Below, one piece after another: positions 8,578 through 15,587 of a stretch of 30,770 nt of DNA. Position 1 is the first letter of the stretch; each line of letters opens with the position of its first letter. The position numbers and the translations under genes were made by a program. The notes beneath the pieces are model-generated. The model worked only from the letters and a program-made list of their open reading frames with translations. It had not been told where the DNA came from and made no database searches. This DNA comes from Ichthyosporea sp. XGB-2017a (taxonomy: Eukaryota; Opisthokonta; Ichthyosporea). The stretch is taken from NCBI GenBank assembly GCA_002811675.1, contig PDIM01010316.1, positions 87,592 through 118,361 on the forward strand. The letters run 5' to 3'.

Positions 8578-9774
8578 CTACTGGTAATGTGGGGGCTCTC
8601 TGTTGTAAAGAGGAAACTCTACAATGTGGAATGCATTTGCATCATCGACGCTATTTGCTGCATCCATGGCACTTTCCCCTTCTTCCAAATTTTCATTCTC
8701 TGCCCCTTCTGTGCCTTCCACACTAAGAGCACCTCTTTCGCAACTCTCCCCAGCACTTTCTACTTCACGTGCCCCTGCTCCCGATACATCATTGTTGCCC
8801 GATTGTGTACTGATGAACATATCAGCAAAATATTCAGATCTGTAAGAGGGGGTTGGCGAATATGGCGGTAAACTTTCATTTTCAGAACCCTCTGTAACCC
8901 CAACGTCAATCTGAATCATTTCCCTCGGATACATCACCACCCCCAACAATGCTCGAGGAATAAAGCCCTCGGTCATGCTATACTCGTCCCTGTCCAACTG
9001 ATATTCGAATGGGCGCTCCCCAAAGTTGAGCTCCATGCAACAATTCCCTGTCGCAGAAATGTTTGCAAAAGTCCTTCCTATCAGATCTTTAGAGCATAAA
9101 TCACTTTCGGAACTCATCCTCACCCCATTTTTTGTAAAAAAAAAGTGTTGCATCCCATCGATCCCAGGGGCGCTAGCACCACACCCAACGATGTCCCCTT
9201 CCCCAAAGCACTCGATCATTCCAAAATTTTCATCATTCACCAACATAGCCCCCGTACCACTCTGAACCCCCACAGAGTACCTGTCAAAACCAGTCATTCT
9301 AAACGGAGCGTAAGGAATACTTGAGAAACCAACAGTCATTTGAACGCCTTTATCACAAGCGCTTATTTTGATCTCATAATAAGCAATGCCATTTTGTGAC
9401 GCTGACAGTGCGAATACAGGAGATCTTGAATGGACACTTCTTGGGCCCGCCTTTACAAAATTAACTATACTTGCGGTGATTTTTACCCCTGAACGTATTA
9501 AAGGTGTAGCAAAAGAGCTCAATTCCATAACTAATGAATCCCTTCTTTCCGGCGACCCTACAAACCCGCCATTCCCACTACTTGTCGCTGGAAGTGGGGG
9601 ATTATGAAGATAAAACGCACGAGCCATTAAGTCATCTTGCTCTCTTCGTACAACATGTTTTCCCGACTTTGAGTTTTTGATGTGTCTGTAAAGCAGGCCT
9701 GCAAATACTAGAAACACCACAACACAACTAACGACAACTTCTGTCAAAGTGTTGTTGGAAACTGAGCCAAACAT
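8578..9774 (-). CDS. Ssh4/Ear1-like SPRY membrane protein, putative NEDD4/Rsp5 adaptor
   Basis: 398 residues, intronless. A single membrane segment near the N-terminus (about residues 10-32, VVVSCVVVFLVFAGLLY) is followed by basic residues. A SPRY domain follows (about 110-270: IAYYEIKI, MTVGFSS, FDRYSVGVQSGTGAM, GDIVGCG, FFFTKNGVRM). A disordered acidic tail follows that. The tail holds an LPxY motif (LPPY, 8860-8871) and the protein ends with a PPxY motif (EPPHYQ, 8581-8598). One membrane span, SPRY and [P/L]PxY motifs is the architecture of yeast Ssh4 and Ear1, which recruit the HECT ligase Rsp5 (NEDD4 family) through its WW domains to sort membrane cargo into multivesicular bodies. The SPRY call is firm; the adaptor role is inferred from architecture. 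The start is a good ATG with the membrane span directly behind it. Confidence 0.82.
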   Translation of the reverse strand: MFGSVSNNTLTEVVVSCVVVFLVFAGLLYRHIKNSKSGKHVVRREQDDLMARAFYLHNPPLPATSSGNGGFVGSPERRDSLVMELSSFATPLIRSGVKITASIVNFVKAGPRSVHSRSPVFALSASQNGIAYYEIKISACDKGVQMTVGFSSIPYAPFRMTGFDRYSVGVQSGTGAMLVNDENFGMIECFGEGDIVGCGASAPGIDGMQHFFFTKNGVRMSSESDLCSKDLIGRTFANISATGNCCMELNFGERPFEYQLDRDEYSMTEGFIPRALLGVVMYPREMIQIDVGVTEGSENESLPPYSPTPSYRSEYFADMFISTQSGNNDVSGAGAREVESAGESCERGALSVEGTEGAENENLEEGESAMDAANSVDDANAFHIVEFPLYNREPPHYQ

Positions 9775-10549
9775 ATGTGCTTCCTGTACAGCTGCAGCTA
9801 GCTAATCGCAAAAGGACAGTACAGTGAGTTGCTCTGTCCAAGGTATTTAGTTACCTGATCCAGCGGGGGTTGTGAGGATTAAGGTGGTCTTCTGTAGTCC
9901 AGTCCCGAGTGGGGTGGAGGGGGGGGCGGAGTATTACAATAAAGTGGAATTATCAATGGGAAAGTCTGTTGCGTTGCTGCTACATAATTATATTTTGGTC
10001 TATGTAGGTCAGTCATGAATGAAGTTATGATAATTAGCTGATCATCATGATCAGCTGGGCCGGACCTTGTCGTACAAAGACTAGGGTTACGGGGAATTAG
10101 CGATCTCGGTACCTTAGCATTAAGTGGTTTCCTAGCAACCCCCCACCCATCTATAAAATGTGCACTGTGCCAGAATTGTACCTCCCCGGAACTGGAAGCC
10201 TGTAGTCTGCAGAACAATCACCCAGGTCCCAGACCCCAGTCATTTGCACTGCTGTATGTTGGTTATGACTTGTGTTGTTTATCGTGTCCCTAACAGATGG
10301 GGTGACTGGTACTGTTTGACAGAGGCCTGCCTGATTTGAACTAACGGGGAAGCTTCAGGAGTAAAGGAAGCGCTGTCTTACTAACCTTTTGTGGACTTTG
10401 GTAATAAGTCCACTTAATTATTAGCAGAACACAACAATCATCACCACTGCCAAAAGGAGAAATAGTGGAAAAATCCTCGTATTTTTAATCCATTTGCGAG
10501 GAGACTGTCGCTGGATTTCTTTTAACTCACGGACAAACAAAGTTCCAAA
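9775..10549. promoter_or_regulatory. Head-to-head promoter region, SPRY gene / androglobin-like gene
   Basis: 775 bp with no supported gene. It contains a GCTAGC (9797), a perfect 10-bp inverted repeat with a one-base centre (10036-10056), an adjacent ATCAGCTGGGCC (10050-10061) that recurs at 25462, and a telo-box TAGGGTTA (10082-10089). The function is inferred. Confidence 0.45.
10036..10056. repeat. Perfect inverted repeat in the divergent promoter
   Basis: The arms AGCTGATCAT and ATGATCAGCT are exact reverse complements separated by one C. The element contains two TGATCA palindromes and could be a dimeric protein-binding site or a cruciform. There is no flanking T-run, so it is not a terminator. 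Confidence 0.7.
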
Positions 10550-13500
10550 ATGAAGAAAGGGGGAGCAGCAAAGAAGGGGTCGTCTGGTGACAGAGGAAAT
10601 TCCGCGAAAGTAAAGAGAACAGGACCAGCTGCATTTCAGGTGGAAGGGCCCTCCACTTTTCCTGAATGGAATGACGCCGAAATTCAGCAGGAAAAGTGGA
10701 GTGATCCAAAGGACAAAGGAGGAAAACATGCCTCTTTTCTAGAGGATGTTGATGGCCTTCCTGAGCTTCCTCATACCCTGAAGGGAAAGCTGTCAGCCTG
10801 GAAACGTCCTATCGATATATCACCCGATTTAACACACACTCTGGTTGTAAGCAATGTACCAGAAACTGAAACTGGTAGCAACGCAGGCACAAATGACGGA
10901 GCGGAAAAGACAACCGGGTTTCATAACTTTTTGCCTGTCAACAAGCACTTAATGGAAGACGAAGCAATGCGATTTATTTTCAGTGAGCTTTGCATTTTAA
11001 GTAGTGGGCCAAAGCCAATTCTTGAAAACACAAAGCTGTATGATTTCATATACCCAAAAGGAAAAGACGGCCTCCCGTTTTATAACCCAAGTGGCAAATA
11101 TTGCCTTAAGTTATTTTGGATGGGTTCTTGGCGCAAAGTTACAATCGATGACCGAGTTCCAGTCACGGAGGAAGGAGGAATGCTCCTTATGCAAAGTAAT
11201 TCGCCAGGGGAGTTGTGGCCAGCCATTTTGTGCAAAGGGATAATTAAGCTCACTTGCAGTGTCTTTACTGATAAGATTATTTTGCCAGCACTTGGGGATC
11301 TCAGTATTATTCAAATGCTTACGGGCTTTATTTCTCAAAATAGTGTAATTACACCAAGTTTACGCAGTCGTGATAAGCAATGGGAGAATTTGAAAAGCAC
11401 ATTCATGTGCCCTTCTCCTAAACCAAAACTGTCCATCACCAATGGGTCGTCGATACCATCCCTTGATCAAGTACAATCACACCAAGATGAGCCAGTTAAG
11501 GAGACCCCTCCACAGGAAGAGTCGCCAAAGGCAGAGAACAAGGTCAGCAGAATAACAGAAGCACCGGTAGCGCCATGCTTGGTAACAATTTCATGCAGCG
11601 CTTCTCTTAAGCATCTTCTACCAGAGGTGGACTTGCTTCACAAGAAAAAAAGGGCATATCAGCCTTTGGGTCTGGATCAGGACATGTCCCATACCTTGGA
11701 ACTGTTGAAAGTACATGAATTTGAAGACGAAGACGAGTTAAATCCACCTCATCGCCTAGTTAAGCTGCGTTCAAAATTCTTCTTTTGGAAGGGAATGTAT
11801 AGCATTGAAGATAGTGACATGTGGGGACCTCGTTTGGAAGAGGAATTAGAGGAGCAGTTAGAAATACTTCAGGAGCAAGCAAATGAAGAGCAAGAGCTTG
11901 AAAAAAACGGCGGGCCGTATGAATTTTTTGAGTTTTGGATGCCATTTGATGATTATTGTAAATTTTTCTGCAATATGAGATTGTTTTACAAGGCAAAAGC
12001 ATTTAAAGTTCACAACACCTTTGAATATGTACAAGAGCAAGCATGTAACCTTGCAGACAAAGACAAATTATCCCTAGAACCTCTTCTCGCGTCAACATTG
12101 AATCCTAGAATACTTCACTCCAATAACCCACAAGATACTGAGCTTTTGGTAATGTTCTCAACCTCATTGGGAACAAAACTCCAACCCCAATTTCAAGACC
12201 CTACACATTCCATTCTTTACTTCGAAGAATATAACTGGGCTCAAAACGTTAGAGGAAGAACCCTTTTTAAACTTAAAACAAATGCTTCGAATTCGGCTAT
12301 ATTTAAAATTCCTCCTGGTCATCAGGCATTTAGACTTCTTATCGACGCATCGTATGCTTATAGCGTACACATATTTTCACAAAGCACTTTTCTTCTTGAT
12401 GATGAAGGCACATATTTAAAAACCTTAGAGGAGAAGCATATATTTTGCACTGATTATGACGGCACATATTCAGAACAAGGATCGAACTCCTGGTTCTTAC
12501 TATTCAAAGATCTGCTCAGAGTACCTAAACCAACTTTTCTTAACATGCGACTTCTCGCACCGGTTCAGTTCAATGCCAACACCGCTGATGATCTCCTCCA
12601 AAGCCACTCACTCATCCGAATCATCGACAATGACACAAAAGAGATGGAAACTGTCTCTTTGGGTCAGCTCAATGCAAAAATATACTATCCCAATGAAAAA
12701 GGGTATATTGTGATGGGTGAGGGAAAATTTCCCTATTTTATCCCCCAAGGGTCTTGGAAGCTTCGCGTAATCAGCTCGCCTTACCTGCCCGTTTTTCCTG
12801 AAGCTGAATTGAATACCAAATTAACAGAGCAATCGTTCGACGGGGTATACAAGCCCAATAAGTATTTTTTGGTATTTAAATACATTGCAAAGGTAAAACA
12901 AGAGCTATCAGCCACAATAGAGCTTGGTACTAATCAAGCTAACGTTTTCATTAAACTTCAGATATCAGAAAACGGCGAAGAGCTTATGTCTGTGACTGGA
13001 AAATCCCATGCATTGATTCCAGACTTCACATTTTTGCCTGACGAGGACGAGGAAAAGGATGAAGGGAAAGCTACGGAAGATAAGGCCGACAAGTCAAAGA
13101 AAAAAGAAGGAAAGAAAGGGAAAGATAAAGATAAAGACAAGGAGAAAGAAAAAGAAAAGGACAAAGAAAAGGATAAAGAAAAGGATAAAGAAGCTGTAGC
13201 TGAAGAAGATGATGAAGAAACTGACGTTGTTGAAGACCGTCCTCCACCAGTCAAACATAAGTATTTGATAAGGGGTTGGATTGAACGGGAAAGTTGGCCA
13301 CCAAAGACCCCTTGTGTGAGTGCTGAAGCTCAAGAGACCGAAACACAAGAACAAGATAAAAAAAAAGAAGATAAAAAGACAGAGGGCAAATCTGCAAAAA
13401 AAGGAGATAAAAAGAAACCACCTTCAGCAGAATCCCCTGTTCCTGGTAGCTCGAACAGCGACAATGCGCTTCAGTGGAAGTTGCGCATATTGACAATGGG

Positions 13501-14137
13501 AGATGAAAAGATTAATGTAAAGAAAGATACGGAGCGGGAAGATGAAAAGGCAGCCATTAAGGCCGCATGGGAGGCCGTTCAACCGGGGAGGTCTGTTAAA
13601 GCAAAAGCATCTCGTGACCAATACTTAGCGGCCTTGGAATCGAAAGCAGAGGAGGAAGATAGTCAGGAAGTCGATGGGGCAGAACAGGCAGAGCTTCCTG
13701 TTCCAAAACTTTTTGATGACGATGTGTTTATTCGAATCCAGAGTGCGGGAGTCGATCCTCGGATACTCTCTGAACAAGAAGAGGAAGCAAGAGAAACTGA
13801 AAAAATATGCGAAATGCAAAATTATGTACAAGCCAGGGAATCCATTGTGAGCAAAAGACGAGGCGATGTCAAGTTCAGGAATGCCTTTAAAGAAGTTCAA
13901 TTGGAAATAACCTCTAAGCAGCACACTGCGGTTGATACGAGCAGAAGAAATACATTCGACGCCCGAACCCAGTACAGGCAAGAGTTGATTGAGGAGCAGC
14001 AGCGAAAAATCGCTGAAGCCGAGGCGGCCGCAGCAGCGGAAGAGGCAGCAAACGCAGCAAATCTTGAGGGACAAGTTGGGGCTGCAGAAGGCAAAAAGGA
14101 TACTAAGGCCGAGAAAAAGGGTGGAAAGAAGAAATGA
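10550..14137 (+). CDS. Androglobin-like protein lacking the globin/IQ module
   Basis: 1195 residues, intronless. Blocks match vertebrate androglobin in order. These are an N-terminal basic tail with WNDAEIQQEKW; a calpain-like segment (about residues 180-235: LFWMGSWRKVTIDD, GELWPAILCKGIIKL); EFWMPFDDYCKFF (about 458); NSWFLLFKDLLRVP (about 645); SWKLRVISSPYLPVF (about 735); FIKLQISENGEELMSVTGK; KKDTEREDEKAAIKAAWE (about 991) with QPGRS; and a C-terminal Ala/Glu coiled coil ending in KKGGKKK. In androglobin the circularly permuted globin and IQ motif lie just before the NSWF block. Here only about 30 residues separate the preceding block (FLLDDEG) from NSWFLLF, so both are absent. No calpain catalytic Cys motif (GxCW) is visible. 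A Lys-Asp/Glu-rich tract spans residues about 848-880. Androglobin is linked to sperm flagella and cilia, which fits the nearby dynein gene. Confidence 0.87.
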   Translation: MKKGGAAKKGSSGDRGNSAKVKRTGPAAFQVEGPSTFPEWNDAEIQQEKWSDPKDKGGKHASFLEDVDGLPELPHTLKGKLSAWKRPIDISPDLTHTLVVSNVPETETGSNAGTNDGAEKTTGFHNFLPVNKHLMEDEAMRFIFSELCILSSGPKPILENTKLYDFIYPKGKDGLPFYNPSGKYCLKLFWMGSWRKVTIDDRVPVTEEGGMLLMQSNSPGELWPAILCKGIIKLTCSVFTDKIILPALGDLSIIQMLTGFISQNSVITPSLRSRDKQWENLKSTFMCPSPKPKLSITNGSSIPSLDQVQSHQDEPVKETPPQEESPKAENKVSRITEAPVAPCLVTISCSASLKHLLPEVDLLHKKKRAYQPLGLDQDMSHTLELLKVHEFEDEDELNPPHRLVKLRSKFFFWKGMYSIEDSDMWGPRLEEELEEQLEILQEQANEEQELEKNGGPYEFFEFWMPFDDYCKFFCNMRLFYKAKAFKVHNTFEYVQEQACNLADKDKLSLEPLLASTLNPRILHSNNPQDTELLVMFSTSLGTKLQPQFQDPTHSILYFEEYNWAQNVRGRTLFKLKTNASNSAIFKIPPGHQAFRLLIDASYAYSVHIFSQSTFLLDDEGTYLKTLEEKHIFCTDYDGTYSEQGSNSWFLLFKDLLRVPKPTFLNMRLLAPVQFNANTADDLLQSHSLIRIIDNDTKEMETVSLGQLNAKIYYPNEKGYIVMGEGKFPYFIPQGSWKLRVISSPYLPVFPEAELNTKLTEQSFDGVYKPNKYFLVFKYIAKVKQELSATIELGTNQANVFIKLQISENGEELMSVTGKSHALIPDFTFLPDEDEEKDEGKATEDKADKSKKKEGKKGKDKDKDKEKEKEKDKEKDKEKDKEAVAEEDDEETDVVEDRPPPVKHKYLIRGWIERESWPPKTPCVSAEAQETETQEQDKKKEDKKTEGKSAKKGDKKKPPSAESPVPGSSNSDNALQWKLRILTMGDEKINVKKDTEREDEKAAIKAAWEAVQPGRSVKAKASRDQYLAALESKAEEEDSQEVDGAEQAELPVPKLFDDDVFIRIQSAGVDPRILSEQEEEARETEKICEMQNYVQARESIVSKRRGDVKFRNAFKEVQLEITSKQHTAVDTSRRNTFDARTQYRQELIEEQQRKIAEAEAAAAAEEAANAANLEGQVGAAEGKKDTKAEKKGGKKK
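13093..13194 (+). repeat. Low-complexity Lys-Asp/Glu coding tract
   Basis: Purine-rich imperfect repeat of AAAGATAAAGACAAGGAG type within the androglobin-like gene, encoding alternating KD/KE dipeptides. Its antisense reads as a spurious Ser/Phe-rich frame. Confidence 0.8.
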
Positions 14138-14161
14138 GAAAAATACAACAACCCCTTTTGT

Positions 14162-15155
14162 CTACACACTGCTCTCAAACTTCAAAAGCATGTTTATGCG
14201 TTCTTCCAAAGGAGGGTGAGTATGGAAACAGACAGGAAGCCATTGCTTTTTTGTTCTTCGCTGGAAGTTCACAGAATAAAAGTATTCTAATCCCCCATTA
14301 GAAAAGCCAGCTTGTGCTGCAAATATATCAGCTTCAGCTTCTTGCATCCTAAACGAAAATGAATATGTACCTTACAGTCAATAAACTCAAACATATGTTT
14401 AAACATTCAAACTTGATGTGAGCGAGTGAACATACCTCGACAGCTTTTTTCCGGCAAAAGAGAAGCCCAAAACAAGACTGCCCATAATAGAAACTGACTT
14501 TCCCGCAGGAATTCCTCTTTTTCGTAAGATACACAGCATACCCAAACAAATCCCACTGCTCGCGATTGAAAACATTCCACGTTTCAGCCAATGCTCATGA
14601 AATATATGGCCCAATTCGTGGGCGATGGCAAACTTTTCGTATTCCTGAAGAAGAGCCTGCTCTTTGAGTTCAAACTGCCTACCCCACCGACCTTGAGTAG
14701 AGCCACGAAAGCCGAAAAGCGCATCAAGATCAAGAGTATACCGGTCAAGCTCTAAGGTTCCACTCTGGCCGTACCTCATAAAATACGGGGTGGTCATTAT
14801 CAGTACAGCCTTTCCGGTAAGTAGCTTAGACCCAAAGGAGGCTGCAGGAGGCCCTGAGTGAAGAACCTTAACTGATATTTCTTTGCCCCTAACATTACAT
14901 ACGCGATAGAGTTCCTTCAGCTCTAAGAATGTAAATTTAAATCAAACAGCATGAGATTTTGTGAGCGTTATTTGGCTAAACTCCAATCAGCCATTATCGA
15001 GGTTTCTTACCTTTTGCTAACAACATCTCTGTTTTGGGTCTTAAAGCACATATATTAGGATGCCCACCCACATTGTAAGTGACTAGCCAGTCTTGGCATC
15101 TCTCCAGAAGTCCCTGCATCTCACATCGCATACAGGAGTCCAGACAGGAGTCCAT
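14162..15155 (-). CDS. TMEM177-like M48-type zinc metallopeptidase (3 exons), N-terminus uncertain
   Basis: Exons on the minus strand are 15155-15011, 14922-14436 and 14348-14162, giving 272 residues. The protein has AIAHELGHIFHEHW, an intact HExxH zinc site, in exon 2. Two hydrophobic segments follow (FSIASSGICLGMLCI and VSIMGSLVLGFSF), then EAEADIFAAQAGF at the start of exon 3, giving the third Glu ligand in the ExEAD form of M48 peptidases. The order and spacing (upstream beta-rich part GKEISVKVLHS, KFAIA helix, paired membrane segments, then GGLEYF) resemble metazoan TMEM177, a mitochondrial inner-membrane protein tied to COX20 and cytochrome oxidase assembly. As I recall TMEM177, its equivalent segment has lost HExxH. 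OMA1 is an alternative name within M48. The start at 15155 is the first ATG of the open frame. A membrane-like segment in another frame just upstream leaves the true N-terminus open. Confidence 0.75.
14275..14280 (+). terminator. Possible poly(A) signal for the androglobin-like gene
   Basis: AATAAA 138 nt past the stop codon. It lies inside exon 3 of the convergent TMEM177-like gene, so using it would give a 3' UTR antisense to coding sequence. Confidence 0.35.
14349..14435 (-). other. TMEM177-like gene intron 2
   Basis: 87-nt phase-2 intron with donor GTATGT and acceptor TTTAG. The split AG/G codon joins KKLS to MQEAEAD and restores the M48 frame. Confidence 0.85.
14923..15010 (-). other. 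TMEM177-like gene intron 1
   Basis: 88-nt phase-1 intron with donor GTAAGA and acceptor TTCTTAG. The split G/AG codon joins MLLAK to LKELYRV. Confidence 0.8.
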
Positions 15156-15587
15156 CAAGAATGAGTACAGATCCACACACAGCCCAGTGTAGGGAAGGGT
15201 CAGCTGGGACTATAGGTCGCGCTCCTCGCTTGCTTCTTTCTACATGTGATGGGATAGTCGCATCAGGACCATCAAGGGGCACCTTTATATCCCCCAACTC
15301 GTCTCCGGGGCAACCAACCCCTAACCGCCTCCCTAACCCTATATAGTATTTTACAACTCTCCTCTCCTGTCCACTATTCCGCATTTCTTCAGGCACAATG
15401 AATGGCGGACAGTGGTCAGTGTACTCTTCTCTGGGTGTCTTTTATTATCTCTCTCTCTTGCACAACACTCATCCCGACTCTACTCACTCTCCACAAGATC
15501 AGCCTGCGTTATAGCCCACAGGGTGCATTTGAGGAAACAGTGCCCATACAGCATATATCAGAAAGTGGATAAAAAAGAAAAAGAACC
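15156..15587. promoter_or_regulatory. Head-to-head promoter region, TMEM177-like / DNAI4
   Basis: 432 bp between the divergent starts. It contains a telo-box in the sequence CCCTAACCCTA (TAACCCTA at 15334-15341) and a CT-rich stretch (15448-15465). The minus-strand frame 15396-15121 is open and has a hydrophobic stretch near its end. It may be part of the TMEM177-like N-terminus rather than a separate gene. Confidence 0.4.

Noticed and set aside
9879-10217. Minus-strand frame in the SPRY/androglobin promoter.
   Set aside because: No domain, no conserved start context, Pro run from a G-rich tract; treated as non-coding.
12958-13254. Minus-strand Ser/Phe-rich open frame.
   Set aside because: It is the antisense of the Lys-Asp/Glu-rich tract of the androglobin-like gene; low complexity, no homology.
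15331-15341. CCCTAACCCTA as an interstitial telomere or chromosome end.
   Set aside because: Only about two repeat units in the middle of a gene-rich region; better described as a telo-box.
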